A DNA stretch of 64,000 bases from Nodosilinea sp. PGN35 (GTDB taxonomy: Bacteria > Cyanobacteriota > Cyanobacteriia > Phormidesmidales > Phormidesmidaceae). The notes beneath the pieces were generated by a model. The model was not told the origin of the DNA, searched no databases, and was given only the letters and a program-made list of their open reading frames with translations. Both the position numbers and the translations under genes were made by a program. How positions within the stretch are numbered: position 1 is the stretch's first letter; every line of letters begins with the position of its first letter. Shown here in pieces: positions 1-8,926 of this stretch. The stretch lies in the NCBI RefSeq assembly GCF_029109325.1, contig NZ_JAQKQJ010000019.1, positions 1 through 64,000 of the forward strand. The letters run 5' to 3'.

Positions 1-91
1 ACTCTGACCCATCCCGAACTCAGTCGTGAAACGCAGCTGCGGCGAAGATAGTGAGGGGGTTGCCCCTTGTCAAAATAGCTCGATGCCAGGT
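1..91 (+). rRNA. rrf: 5S ribosomal RNA, 3' part (5' end outside window)
   Basis: The first 91 bases match the 3' three quarters of cyanobacterial 5S rRNA. They contain the conserved CCCGAACTCAGTCGTGAAAC segment, a stretch ending AAAATAGCTCGATGCC, and a terminal AGGT that would pair with the missing 5' end. The molecule is part of the large ribosomal subunit. The position implies that 16S and 23S rRNA lie just left of the window. A terminator follows 10 bases later. Confidence 0.93.
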
Positions 92-100
92 TCTTCTTAA

Positions 101-140
101 ACAGCCTCCTCTCTAACTGAGAGGAGGCTGTTTCGTTTTG
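101..140 (+). terminator. Intrinsic terminator of the rRNA operon
   Basis: Perfect 13-bp stem: ACAGCCTCCTCTC at 101-113 pairs with GAGAGGAGGCTGT at 119-131 around a 5-base loop, followed by a T-rich tail (TTTCGTTTT). It sits directly after the 5S gene. Confidence 0.9.
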
Positions 141-215
141 CGCACAACTGTTAGTTAGACCCACGGAGGACGGGCTGATGGTGGGCACTGCCCACCCAGC
201 CTATCCGGCTGACCT

Positions 216-1349
216 TTAGCGGCAGTTTCCTCGCGACCAGCCCCACTCCTCTACTCCGACGGATATTTGGGAGCCTTGGCGGGGGGTGCCGCCGCTTAGA
301 TCGACTAATGCCAACTGCGTAGCGGCCCGGAAGGAGCCGCGATAAACAGGTTGTCCCTGGGCGTTGTTGCGATAAAACCGCAGGGTTGACACTGTGGGCT
401 CTGCGCCCGATCGCTCCCAGCGAATTTGAGTAAACCGCTGATTGGTGGCCTCAGCGCGATATTGCCAGCCATTCTGCATCTGCCCGGTGCAGATGATGGC
501 TCCGGTTGGTGGAGGAGTAACCGGCGGCTGGGTACTAGCTTGCTGACCGCTGAATTGAATAAAGAAGGGTTGGCCATCTAGGGTACCGTTTGAGGAGATG
601 CTAATGATCGAGTTGTTGGAGCCGTAGCGGATGTTGGCGGGGCCTTGGGCATCGGCATTACCCGAAGAGGTGAGGTTTAAAACAATGTCCTCTGCGGTTT
701 TGCGGGTCTGCTGTCCTGCAAACGCGATGTTATTGCCATCGACCAGACGAATTGTTAGTTCGGCACTGTCATCCGGTTGAACAGTGACCGAGGCAAAGGA
801 AATAGCTTGGTTCGGACGACCTTGAAGCCCGAATGTGCCTTGCCCCTGCTGGGCCAGGGTTACTGTGCTAGCGACCGGGGGGCGGCTGACGCTGTCGTCA
901 CCGACGGTGAAAAGAATTGACAGGGGCTGACCATCAAGGGTGCCACTGCCGCTCAGGGAGATCAGAGTGGAGTTTTGGTAGCGGATGGTGAGTGTTCCGG
1001 TGGCATCAGCTCCGCCTGCACTGGTTAACCGAACCTGAGCTTCACTCCCGCTGCGGCTGATCAGTTGCCCATCCCAACGCTGTAGGTTGCCATCCGCTAG
1101 GCGCAGAGAGATTTCCACTTGCTGGCTAGGACGGCTGGTCACAGTGACGAAGGTCACGGTTTGGCTAGGGCGGGTGCCGATGGATAGGGTTCCTTCCCCT
1201 TCTCCCACCAGGTTCAAGTCGGTCTGTTGAGCGACTGTTATGGCGGATTGCGTTGTCACGGCTGCTCTGCTCATCGGGGGAGCACTCATCACCGTGACGG
1301 TAGCACCACAGGCTAAAGCCGAGTAGGCCAGAATCGAGCGGATTTTCAT
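216..1349 (-). CDS. Secreted protein with two homologous internal repeats
   Basis: 377 residues. The N-terminus (MKIRSILAYSALACGATVTV, then SAPPMSRAA) looks like a Sec signal peptide. Two segments of about 100 residues, roughly 46-145 and 165-270, resemble each other: both have G-x-G-T near the start, a SRPSQ/GRPNQ stretch, an LxDGN motif, and end in GTLDGQP followed by a hydrophobic strand. The C-terminal 90 residues (ICTGQMQNGWQYRAEA onward, ending EEWGWSRGNCR) form a separate domain with two Cys, of a type I recall from exported cyanobacterial proteins. No catalytic motif is visible, so the function is unknown. It reads toward the rRNA terminator as a single gene. Confidence 0.8.
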   Translation of the reverse strand: MKIRSILAYSALACGATVTVMSAPPMSRAAVTTQSAITVAQQTDLNLVGEGEGTLSIGTRPSQTVTFVTVTSRPSQQVEISLRLADGNLQRWDGQLISRSGSEAQVRLTSAGGADATGTLTIRYQNSTLISLSGSGTLDGQPLSILFTVGDDSVSRPPVASTVTLAQQGQGTFGLQGRPNQAISFASVTVQPDDSAELTIRLVDGNNIAFAGQQTRKTAEDIVLNLTSSGNADAQGPANIRYGSNNSIISISSNGTLDGQPFFIQFSGQQASTQPPVTPPPTGAIICTGQMQNGWQYRAEATNQRFTQIRWERSGAEPTVSTLRFYRNNAQGQPVYRGSFRAATQLALVDLSGGTPRQGSQISVGVEEWGWSRGNCR

Positions 1350-1845
1350 AGTGATGACCTTTTGATACTTTGAGCTAGTTCAGAACGTTTTGCCGGACGC
1401 TGGCTGCTAGTCTCTAAGGCGCGATCGCCCTCACGAATTGTTTTGGGTAACAGTCAAAAATAGCCAAGAGACTGAGTGTTAAGCCAACCACAAAGGCATC
1501 ATACGTGAAGTTGACAATTGGGGAAGAGTGATTTTCATCCTATTTTTTTCATATTTTTTGGTTTGCAAAGTGCTTTGGCAAAGTAAGGACAACAAAATTT
1601 GGGGAGAACTTTAGCAGAAAACCGTCGCGACTCAATTGAGGGGCTGGATATAGGATGTGCCTACTGTAAAGGACGCTGTTGGGTGAGCGCAGCGCTCACA
1701 GTTTACGTAAGTTAATATTGAAACTTGATTTAATATGGGGCTGCTGCTACTGTTTGCATGGCGTTTTGGTCGTTAATGTTCCTTTTGTGTTGCGCTGTCT
1801 CCTGGTTAAATTTGGGGGCACGTGTATTGATTACAGTAAGAATTT
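1350..1845. other. Intergenic region between divergent genes
   Basis: 496 bases between two divergent genes, so it should hold both promoters. It is AT-rich around 1535-1565. A perfect 8+8 palindrome lies at 1683-1699 and is listed separately. Short open frames here (for example near 1679-1946) lack family features and have poor start signals. No RNA gene was recognised. Confidence 0.6.
1683..1699. promoter_or_regulatory. Perfect palindrome, operator-like
   Basis: GTGAGCGC-A-GCGCTCAC is an 8-bp perfect inverted repeat with a one-base centre, about 150 bases before the amidohydrolase start. It has no T-run, so it is not a terminator. The shape suits a dimeric repressor, but no regulator gene is adjacent. 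Confidence 0.35.
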
Positions 1846-3243
1846 ATGCAGACGCGATCGCGCTATGTGCTTGCCCTAGTGGCTCTACTGCTGGGGTTGT
1901 TTGGGCTAATGACTCAAATGAGTTTTGCTCAAAGCCCCAGCAGTGACCACAAGTCTCAACTGACGGCTGTCCTTTTTGAAAATGTGAGAGTCTTTGATGG
2001 TGTCTCTGCCAATCTGACCGCGCCGTCGAATGTACTGGTAGTTGGCAATACGATTCGAGCGATTGGTACGCGATCGCTGCTGGTTCCAGTGGATATTGGT
2101 GTCACTCGGATCGGCGGCGAGGGCCGAGTGCTGATGCCAGGGCTGATCGACGCCCACACCCACCTGTTCATGGAGACCAGCACAGAGGATGACCTAGTGG
2201 CGGCGACCGCTGCGCCGGAACGGCTGCTCCAGCAGGCGCAGGAAAACGCTACGGCCATGCTAATGCGGGGCTTCACCAGCGCCCGCGATATGGCCGGGCC
2301 GGTCTTTTTTCTGAAGCAGGCCATTGATCGAGGAGCGGTAGTAGGGCCGCGGATTTGGCCTTCGGGGGCGATGATCTCTCAAACCAGTGGCCACGGCGAC
2401 TTTCGCGAGCTGAGTGATCTGCCTCGCACCCCCACTTCCGAGCTGAGCTTAGCGGAGCAGTTTGGGGTGGGGGCGATCGCCGACGGGGTAGACGAAGTAC
2501 TACGCCGTGTCCGGGAACAGCTGATGCAGGGGGCCAGCCAGATCAAACTGGCGGCGGGCGGTGGAGTGGCCTCAGACTTCGACCCCATTGATGTGGCCCA
2601 GTACACCGAAGCAGAACTCAGAGCCGCGGTGGAGGCCGCTGAGGACTGGAACACCTACGTAGCAGTTCATGCCTACACCCCTCGCGCCATTCAAAAGGCA
2701 ATTCGGGCTGGGGTAAAAAGTATTGAGCACGGTCAGCTGATCGACGAAGAGACGGCCCGGATGATTGCTGAAAACGACGTGTGGCTCAGTATGCAGCCGT
2801 TTCTGGACGACGAAGATCGCAACCCCTATCCAGAGGGATCTGCGAACCGGGCCAATCAGTTGATTGTCTCTGAAGGCACTGACAATGCCTACACTCTGGC
2901 CAAGCGGTACAACATCAAGACCGCCTGGGGTACCGATAACCTCTACAGTCCTGCGGGGGCTGCCCGGCAGGGGGCAAAACTGGCTAAGCTAGTGCGCTGG
3001 TACAGCCCGGCGGAGGTGCTGCGAATGGCGACCAGTACGAACGCCAGCCTGCTGGCGCTGTCGGGGCCGCGCAACCCCTACCCCGGCAAACTGGGTGTAG
3101 TAGAAGAGGGTGCCCTGGCGGATTTGCTGCTGGTAAATGGTAATCCGCTGGAAAATATTCGATTAATTGAGAATCCAGAAACTAACTTTTTGGTGATCAT
3201 GAAGGACGGGGTGATCTATAAAAATCGCCTTAGTGATAGCTGA
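1846..3243 (+). CDS. Exported metal-dependent amidohydrolase (imidazolonepropionase/prolidase-like)
   Basis: 465 residues. Residues 1-29 form a signal peptide ending near SFAQ. The amidohydrolase fold is supported by the metal-binding HxH in DAHTHLF (His104 and His106), a KLAAGGG segment near 235 where the carboxylated lysine usually lies, VAVHAYT near 272, SIEHG near 294 and WGTDN near 364. The C-terminus (GALADLLLVNGNPLENI) is the usual small beta-sandwich of this family. Relatives hydrolyse cyclic amides or Xaa-Pro dipeptides; the substrate cannot be told from sequence. Export to the periplasm is inferred from the signal peptide. A gene for a predicted outer-membrane protein follows after 40 bases and may be co-transcribed. 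Confidence 0.88.
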   Translation: MQTRSRYVLALVALLLGLFGLMTQMSFAQSPSSDHKSQLTAVLFENVRVFDGVSANLTAPSNVLVVGNTIRAIGTRSLLVPVDIGVTRIGGEGRVLMPGLIDAHTHLFMETSTEDDLVAATAAPERLLQQAQENATAMLMRGFTSARDMAGPVFFLKQAIDRGAVVGPRIWPSGAMISQTSGHGDFRELSDLPRTPTSELSLAEQFGVGAIADGVDEVLRRVREQLMQGASQIKLAAGGGVASDFDPIDVAQYTEAELRAAVEAAEDWNTYVAVHAYTPRAIQKAIRAGVKSIEHGQLIDEETARMIAENDVWLSMQPFLDDEDRNPYPEGSANRANQLIVSEGTDNAYTLAKRYNIKTAWGTDNLYSPAGAARQGAKLAKLVRWYSPAEVLRMATSTNASLLALSGPRNPYPGKLGVVEEGALADLLLVNGNPLENIRLIENPETNFLVIMKDGVIYKNRLSDS

Positions 3244-3283
3244 ATATTGATGGGTACGCGGTTGACTTTGTTGAGTAGAAAAA

Positions 3284-4507
3284 ATGCTTTCAAGCTGTTG
3301 TTTACTGCAAAAGTCTCTGTTTAGCAGCGGTGTTCTGGCGATCGCCTTTTTCGCCACCCCTGCCCAGGCTGATTCCCCCACTTGTTTGCTAACCAAAATT
3401 CTAGAGCTTGAGGCATTTGACACTGAGCTAGTGGCAGAATCGGGTGACGGCTTAGGCCCTGCGGTAGACCTAGCTGAAATCTTTGCTGAAACCCTGCCTG
3501 TTGTAGACGGGGCTACCCTCCCCACCCCCGCTGAACTTTCCTTCGCTGCGCCGCTAAGCCAAAGCGACTGGTCAGAGTCTACGGCTCAGGATCTGATGCC
3601 TGGGAACCCTGAACTGGCTGCTCTTTCTAAGGTTGAAATTGTCTCCGGTGGGCCTCAAGAGACCTTGGCCCAGGTGAGACCGGCTAGCGACGGTGCCGGG
3701 TGGGAGTTTGTGATTGAACCCTACATTTTTGTGCCGTTTGATGTGCGCACCGACATCAGTGTAGGCGGCATAACAGAATCAGTTTCGGTGGGCCTAGGCG
3801 ATTTGTTCAGTTTAGACAGAATTTTTGCTGGCGCGCTGCGGTTAGAAGCGCGCCAGCCCCGGTACGGATTCTTTGCTGATTTGTCCCACGTCTATGTACG
3901 GGAAGGGAGAGGAATAACAGGTTTTCCGCTGCCGCCTGCGCTGGCTAGTTTGGCAACCCAGCAGACGGGGGTTGCGGTGCCACCGGGTATCCCTGTAGAC
4001 GCCGCTGTAAGAGCAACGGGGCGGACGACCACCTTTGACCTGGGCGGCTACTACCGGGTGGTGGATCAGTACCTGGGGCGGACTGAAGCCAATCAGCCCA
4101 CCTATCCTCGGCTGTTGGTGGATCCCTATTTGGGTTTGCGCGTGGCCCGGCTCAGCGGCGATCTCGACTTTAGCTTTAATGTGGGTGGGCTACCGCTGAA
4201 CAATGTGCCGCTGAGCCAGTCAGCTACCCTGGTAAAACCGCTGCTGGGCGGTCAACTGAGCCTGGAACTGTCCGATCGCTGGGCCGTGGGTCTGCGGGGC
4301 AGTATTGCAGGGTTAGGCATTGGCGCTGATGAAAATTTTGCTTGGAGTCTGCTGGCGGGGGCCCGCTATCAGATTTCTCCGCGAACCGCTTTGCAGTTGG
4401 CCTATCAGATTAAGGAGTCAAGGTACAGCGCTGGCCAAGGTGTCAGCCGTTTTGCTGTAAACCAGGCTCAGCAGGGAATATGGCTGGGGGTAGATTTTGG
4501 CCTATAG
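3284..4507 (+). CDS. Predicted outer-membrane beta-barrel protein
   Basis: 407 residues. A signal peptide covers about residues 1-29, with cleavage probably after PAQA. A low-complexity acidic linker follows to about residue 130. The C-terminal 270 residues alternate hydrophobic and polar residues with repeated aromatic-Gly turns, and the chain ends in LGVDFGL, close to the terminal strand of beta-barrels. I recognise no named family. It follows the amidohydrolase by 40 bases on the same strand and could share its transcript. Alternative: a soluble periplasmic beta-rich protein. Confidence 0.68.
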   Translation: MLSSCCLLQKSLFSSGVLAIAFFATPAQADSPTCLLTKILELEAFDTELVAESGDGLGPAVDLAEIFAETLPVVDGATLPTPAELSFAAPLSQSDWSESTAQDLMPGNPELAALSKVEIVSGGPQETLAQVRPASDGAGWEFVIEPYIFVPFDVRTDISVGGITESVSVGLGDLFSLDRIFAGALRLEARQPRYGFFADLSHVYVREGRGITGFPLPPALASLATQQTGVAVPPGIPVDAAVRATGRTTTFDLGGYYRVVDQYLGRTEANQPTYPRLLVDPYLGLRVARLSGDLDFSFNVGGLPLNNVPLSQSATLVKPLLGGQLSLELSDRWAVGLRGSIAGLGIGADENFAWSLLAGARYQISPRTALQLAYQIKESRYSAGQGVSRFAVNQAQQGIWLGVDFGL

Positions 4508-4681
4508 CGTCAGCGGGCTGATGCGGACGTTTCCCAGGTACTGCGCAGGGCAGCCCCTGGCTTGGTTTGAAGAGGCGCAGCGGTGGTCGTCTTCCCTAGC
4601 GGCCCTGCTCCAAAGGCTGGCAGCCTGAATGGGCGATGGGGGCGATACAGTAGACAAAGGCCGATCGCCGTAGAGGAGGTT

Positions 4682-5182
4682 ATGGGGGACAGGGTATTTG
4701 TAATTGATCTGCTGGATGCTCGGGCGACTCAGGTTCTAGGCGATCGCCTGGGACAGCTTTGCCCGCCGGGCACGGTGCTGCTGCTGTCTGGAGAACTGGG
4801 CAGCGGCAAGACAACTTTGGTTCAGGGGGTGGGGGCGGGCCTGGGAATTGCGGAGCCGATCAGTAGCCCGACTTTTACTCTGATCAACGAGTATTTGGAG
4901 GGCCGAATTCCGCTTTACCACGTCGATCTGTATCGACTAGATCCCGCCCAGGTGGAGTCTTTGGAGCTAGAGAGCTATTGGGATGCCGCCGAGGTAGAGC
5001 CTGGGCTGCTCGCCATCGAATGGTCAGAACGGATGGTGGAGCCTCCCCCTTCAGCGATGCGGCTGCGGCTGGAAAATAGGCCCGGCGGCGGGCGGCGGGC
5101 TACGCTGACGGCAGACCGAGAAGAGCAGATTGCGTTGTTAAAGCAGGTAACTGGCGATGGCCTACTGGCTAATGAAGTCTGA
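4682..5182 (+). CDS. tsaE: tRNA threonylcarbamoyladenosine biosynthesis ATPase TsaE
   Basis: 166 residues from the ATG at 4682, chosen because AGAGGAGG stands just upstream; the frame is open further upstream but lacks conserved sequence. The Walker A motif GELGSGKT is at residues 37-44, followed by SSPTFTLINEY and YHVDLYRL, which are diagnostic of the YjeE/TsaE family, and a later AIEWSERM. TsaE works with TsaB and TsaD to make t6A37 on ANN-decoding tRNAs in the cytoplasm. The 3' end overlaps the next gene by 26 bases, implying translational coupling. Confidence 0.95.
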   Translation: MGDRVFVIDLLDARATQVLGDRLGQLCPPGTVLLLSGELGSGKTTLVQGVGAGLGIAEPISSPTFTLINEYLEGRIPLYHVDLYRLDPAQVESLELESYWDAAEVEPGLLAIEWSERMVEPPPSAMRLRLENRPGGGRRATLTADREEQIALLKQVTGDGLLANEV

Positions 5183-5624
5183 GCCCGATGTGTACAGCAT
5201 TGACGATCTAAAGCGCGATCGCACGGAGCTTTGGGATGGCGTTCGCAACTACCAAGCCCGTAACTTTCTCACCGGTATGGCGGTCGGAGACAAGGCTTTT
5301 TTCTACCATTCCAATACCAAGCCACCGGGAATTGTGGGCCTGATGGAAGTTGTAGAGACGGGGGTGGTTGATCCGACCCAATTTGACTCAGCCAGCAAAT
5401 ATTATGATTCCAAGTCCTCTAGGGACGATCCTCGCTGGTATACAGTGGTAGTGGGTTACTTGGAAACCTTTGAGAACGGCATCAGCCTGGATCAGCTGCG
5501 GGAGGCCTTTTCCCCCGATGATTTGTGGGTGGTGCGGCGGGGAAATCGACTATCTGTGATGCCGGTAGACGATGCGATCGCCGAGAAGATTTTGCATTTG
5601 GCCCAGCGACAGACGGGGAGATAA
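5157..5624 (+). CDS. EVE domain protein
   Basis: 155 residues, nearly all one EVE domain (PUA-like fold). It has the family start MAYWLMKSEP, then LWDGVRNYQARNF, GDKAFFYHSN, PGIVGLMEV and DPRWYTV. EVE domains of the thymocyte nuclear protein 1 type bind modified bases in nucleic acid, but the ligand here is unknown. The ATG lies inside tsaE, 26 bases before its stop, so the two genes are probably translated together. Domain assignment is firm; role is not. Confidence 0.93.
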   Translation: MAYWLMKSEPDVYSIDDLKRDRTELWDGVRNYQARNFLTGMAVGDKAFFYHSNTKPPGIVGLMEVVETGVVDPTQFDSASKYYDSKSSRDDPRWYTVVVGYLETFENGISLDQLREAFSPDDLWVVRRGNRLSVMPVDDAIAEKILHLAQRQTGR

Positions 5625-5743
5625 AACGCGACAGTAAAATCTTGGCAGAAATTCCCCCAGGAAAATTTTGAGCTTTGGATTAAAGCTCTACAGCAAAACT
5701 TAAAACTTAAAATCTAAGCACTAAAAACTTTTCTCCTCATCCC

Positions 5744-6151
5744 ATGCACCTTCCTGAAGAGCCAGAATCTCCTGTCCAAATCAATATCGTGCCGATGATT
5801 GATGTGGTCTTTGCGGTGCTGGCGTTCTTTATTCTTTCCAGCCTGTTTTTGACCCGCAATCAGGGATTGCCGGTGGCGCTGCCAGGGGCAGAGACGGCGG
5901 AAACCCAGGATCAAAGCCAGGTGGTGGTGACCCTGAATGCCGAGGGTGAAGTTTTTGTGGGCAATAGAGCGGTGGCTGATGAGCAGCTTTTAGAGGCAAT
6001 TCAAACCTTGGGCACGCTAAGTGATGGCGGTCTGGTGGTGATTCGGGCTGACCAGGCGGTGAACCACGGGCGAGTGGTCGCGGTAATGGATCAGCTGCGG
6101 ACGCTGCCGGGGGTGCAGTTGGCGATCGCCACCGAAGGCGGGCAGCCCTGA
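5744..6151 (+). CDS. exbD: ExbD/TolR-family energy-transduction protein
   Basis: 135 residues with the ExbD layout: a short cytoplasmic N-terminus, one transmembrane segment (about residues 15-37) starting INIVPMIDVVFAVLAFF with the conserved Asp of the proton path (IDVVF), then a periplasmic domain with QVVVTLNAEGEVFVGN and VVIRADQAVNHGRVVAVMD. ExbD normally works with ExbB to pass proton-motive force to TonB, or the equivalent TolQ-TolR to TolA. No exbB, tolQ or tonB is within the window. An upstream AT-rich gap of 119 bases could carry its own promoter. Confidence 0.9.
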   Translation: MHLPEEPESPVQINIVPMIDVVFAVLAFFILSSLFLTRNQGLPVALPGAETAETQDQSQVVVTLNAEGEVFVGNRAVADEQLLEAIQTLGTLSDGGLVVIRADQAVNHGRVVAVMDQLRTLPGVQLAIATEGGQP

Positions 6152-6402
6152 TGGTTTCGCCGAACAAGCCAGCCGCCAGTCCTGCCTGGCAGAAGTGGAA
6201 CTGCCGCTGGCGGGGTATTACACAAAATCAGCTGCTAGGTACCCGGCACCTGAACCCCTGAAATGATGGGCTGATCCATGCCATCCAGGTACTAGCTTTG
6301 CCCTGTATTGCAGAACGTCTAGATTCAATAATTTGTGGGGATGGTGGGCCACAGAGCTAGAGCCATGGCCGAAGCTATAGAAGCAGAATTGGGCTTTGGT
6401 TT

Positions 6403-6693
6403 ATGGTGCTACAACTGATGGCTTTACCTGCGGGGCTGGTATCGGTGGTACAGACTGTCCTGGTGCCGCTCTGCTTTATTGTAGCCTGGAGCCTGATCGG
6501 CCTGATCGGCTGGAGCTTAACGACAGCGGTGCGGGATGGGGTAGATCGAGCCGCCGTGATGCACAAAATTCCCTGTGCCGAATGCCGCTACTTCACCAAT
6601 GATCACCGCCTAAAATGCCCTATTCATCCCCGCATTGCCCTGTCTGAAGCAGCCATCGACTGCGCTGACTTTGAGCGTGCTGACCTAACGTAA
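6403..6693 (+). CDS. Small membrane protein with Cys-rich tail
   Basis: 96 residues. One long hydrophobic stretch (about 5-42, possibly two helices) is followed by a soluble tail holding IPCAECRYFTNDHRLKCPIHP and a later Cys, that is C-x2-C...C...C, which could bind a metal. It looks like a short conserved cyanobacterial protein, but I cannot name a family. It is followed by a hairpin that terminates the opposing gene. Confidence 0.7.
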   Translation: MVLQLMALPAGLVSVVQTVLVPLCFIVAWSLIGLIGWSLTTAVRDGVDRAAVMHKIPCAECRYFTNDHRLKCPIHPRIALSEAAIDCADFERADLT

Positions 6694-6708
6694 ACTGTGC
6701 GGGGGGAT

Positions 6709-6752
6709 AAAAAAACCAGCCCTGCCAGAGAGTACCTGGGGCTAGGGCTGGC
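6709..6752 (-). terminator. Intrinsic terminator of the membrane GTPase gene
   Basis: Read on the minus strand, CCAGCCCT (complement of 6744-6751) pairs with AGGGCTGG (complement of 6716-6723) and is followed by a T-run (complement of 6709-6715). It lies 110 bases past the stop of the minus-strand GTPase gene. On the plus strand the A-run precedes the stem, so it mainly serves the minus strand. Confidence 0.75.
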
Positions 6753-6862
6753 TAGGGTGAATAGATATGGCTACCCTGTAGTATGCCCCGGCGGGTAAAT
6801 CTCGCCCGGCGATTGGATAAATCGAGGCCGATCTTTAGTTTTTCTTCAGAATTTGCCCGATG

Positions 6863-8362
6863 CTAGCTGCCCTGCACTATCGGCACAATGCGAGTCACGG
6901 CTTCTTTAACGAACGCTTTCATCAGGGCATCGCGCTGGTTGAGACGATACTGCTGCTCGACCACAGCACCCATGCCGCTATCCCCCCAGCTCTGGTTTTG
7001 GCGAAAGTATTCCACAAAGCTTTTGCCGGCAATGCGGGTCAGGTAGGCACCGCTGGCTCCTTTGAGGGCGCGTCCGGCGACGACTGTGGCCAGGTTGGTT
7101 TGTAACCCCAGGGCCAGCAGATCTAGGGTACCTTTGACGAAGCCTAAACCAGTGAGGGTTTTGGCTACCGACAGAGCTAGGGCTTTACCTTCCTCTAAAC
7201 TGACCTCGCAGCCGTAGACCTGGCTGAGTTCAACAACCATTTGGGCATTGATGGCGGCGGTGGCTAAAAAGTCGAGGCCGGGGAGGGGAGTCATGGCGAT
7301 CGCCCCTGCTCCCAGCCACTGGTAGCGATCGATAATGGCCTCGGCCTGGGTCTGACGCTGGTCGTCAATCAGCTGCCGGGCCGCGTCGCCAATCTGCTGG
7401 GTTTGCAGCAGCAGGTTGTCTGCCATGAGCGTTTCGCCCTCCTGGCGGAGCAGGTCGGCTAGACGAGTTTGCAGGGGGAGTAAATTTGGCTGCATTTGCA
7501 GCCAACCGCCCCCTACCCGGGGCAGCGGTTGGGGTAAGGCCGCTACGGCAACGACATCGTCAGCGCTCAGGGGCGGAACGAGACGCGATCGCAGGTGGTC
7601 TAGCAGGGCATCTAAGTCGGCTTCAACGTAGCGATCGGCCTTATTGAGCACCACCAGCACCCGTTTGCCCATCTCCATCAAGGTGCTCAAAACGGTGAAC
7701 TCTGCCTGACGCAGGTCGTCATCGACGACAAACAAAATCAGATCGGCGGCGGTGGCGATCTGGCGGGCAGTCGCCTCGCGCTCGGTGCCAGCGACGCCAG
7801 CCTCGGCGATGCCAGGGGTATCGATCATTTGCAGCACTTTAGGGCTGTTGGGAAAAGCCCAGGGATAGCTCTGGGGCTCCTGGGTGGTACCCATGGCTGC
7901 GCCGACCGCACCGAGGGGTTCCCCCAACAGTCCGTTGATCAGAGCGGTTTTGCCCGCTGACCCGACTCCAAATACGGCAATGGTAAGGGGGCGAGCGGTT
8001 GAAGCCGCCTGTAGATCTAGCGCTTTTTGCTGGAGAGCTTGGCGAGCTACATGGTCTTGGATCTGCTCGACCTGGCGCTGTATCGCAAGCAAATTGACCG
8101 CGGCGGCATCCTCGGAGCGGCGGGGAGCCTGCACCTGGCGACGGCGGCGGCGAGGCCTCAGGAAAGGCCAGAGCCGGTAGATACCAAAGCCTGCGGCTCC
8201 CAGGCCGACAGCAGCCACAATGCCCACCGTGACCTGGGCCAGCAGGGGCGATACCAGCGCCAGAAGGTTGTAGAGACGCAGCAGGGCATCGGCCAGCAGT
8301 AGCAGTGCCCCCAGGCCTACTAAAATTCCCAGCGGGAGAAAGACCCATTGCCACCGCACCAT
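6863..8362 (-). CDS. Membrane-anchored GTPase with DUF697 domain
   Basis: 499 residues. Two hydrophobic segments (about 6-30 and 33-65) are followed by a basic RPRRRRRQ stop-transfer. The G domain shows G1 GVGSAGKT (132-139), G3 DTPG (181-184) and G4 NKAD (240-243). The C-terminal part (about 345-480, GAGAIAMTPLPGLDFLATAAINAQMV split across helices) is DUF697, a YcjF-like module found beside Era/dynamin-like GTPases. It is likely an inner- or thylakoid-membrane GTPase of unknown role. The gene stands alone on the minus strand with a terminator after it. Confidence 0.88.
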   Translation of the reverse strand: MVRWQWVFLPLGILVGLGALLLLADALLRLYNLLALVSPLLAQVTVGIVAAVGLGAAGFGIYRLWPFLRPRRRRRQVQAPRRSEDAAAVNLLAIQRQVEQIQDHVARQALQQKALDLQAASTARPLTIAVFGVGSAGKTALINGLLGEPLGAVGAAMGTTQEPQSYPWAFPNSPKVLQMIDTPGIAEAGVAGTEREATARQIATAADLILFVVDDDLRQAEFTVLSTLMEMGKRVLVVLNKADRYVEADLDALLDHLRSRLVPPLSADDVVAVAALPQPLPRVGGGWLQMQPNLLPLQTRLADLLRQEGETLMADNLLLQTQQIGDAARQLIDDQRQTQAEAIIDRYQWLGAGAIAMTPLPGLDFLATAAINAQMVVELSQVYGCEVSLEEGKALALSVAKTLTGLGFVKGTLDLLALGLQTNLATVVAGRALKGASGAYLTRIAGKSFVEYFRQNQSWGDSGMGAVVEQQYRLNQRDALMKAFVKEAVTRIVPIVQGS

Positions 8363-8623
8363 AGCGACCCTATCTAATCAACGGCAGTGGATGAAGGATA
8401 GCGTAAAAACCCAAACCCCATAAACCGCTGCTAAAGCGCTACTGGCTGAATAGGCGCAGGAGAAGACGTCTGGGGCCACATTGCGTCTGCCAGCCCCTCA
8501 TCTGCACCTGCGCCCTTTGCCGTTGCTGGGGGCATTTGGGCCAAGACAACCTGCCCTGGGCAATCAGTTCAACCCGCTGGGCCGCTGGCGGTGAACTTTA
8601 GAACATTGTCCGGCTAGCGCGGT

Positions 8624-8926
8624 CTAGAGCGGATTATGGGAGAAGCGGTTGCTGCGGTTGGGGCGATCGTCGCCACTACTTTCGGTGCGGGGGCGGGCTT
8701 TATTGACGCGCAGTTCGCGGCCCAGCCACTCGGCCCCATCTAGCTCGGAGATGGCCTGGTCTTCTTTAGCTTCGTCGGCCATATCGACAAAGGCAAAGCC
8801 CCGCTTGCGACCGGTCTCGCGGTCAATGGGTAGGCTAATGCGGGTGACCTCACCGTACTCAGCAAAAACGCTTTTAATATCGTCCTCAGAAGCCTGAAAG
8901 GACAAGTTCCCAATATAAATAGTCAC
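8624..8926 (-). CDS. RRM-type RNA-binding protein (cyanobacterial Rbp)
   Basis: 100 residues. One RNA recognition motif fills residues 2-77: RNP2 is IYIGNL (3-8) and RNP1 is KRGFAFVDM (from 41). A short Arg/Ser/Asn tail follows (SSGDDRPNRSNRFSHNPL). Cyanobacterial Rbp proteins of this size bind RNA, and several are cold-induced or localise mRNAs at thylakoids. GGAGAG stands just upstream of the ATG. The roughly 200 bases upstream may form a leader. A second RRM protein is encoded at 44257-44703. Confidence 0.93.
   Translation of the reverse strand: MTIYIGNLSFQASEDDIKSVFAEYGEVTRISLPIDRETGRKRGFAFVDMADEAKEDQAISELDGAEWLGRELRVNKARPRTESSGDDRPNRSNRFSHNPL

Noticed and set aside
1679..1946. Two short plus-strand frames before the amidohydrolase gene
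   Set aside because: They overlap each other and the real gene, have no ribosome-binding site, and their translations look random.
6151..6261. Possible 36-codon frame starting on the exbD stop codon (TGATG)
   Set aside because: No conserved features and no ribosome-binding site beyond chance overlap.
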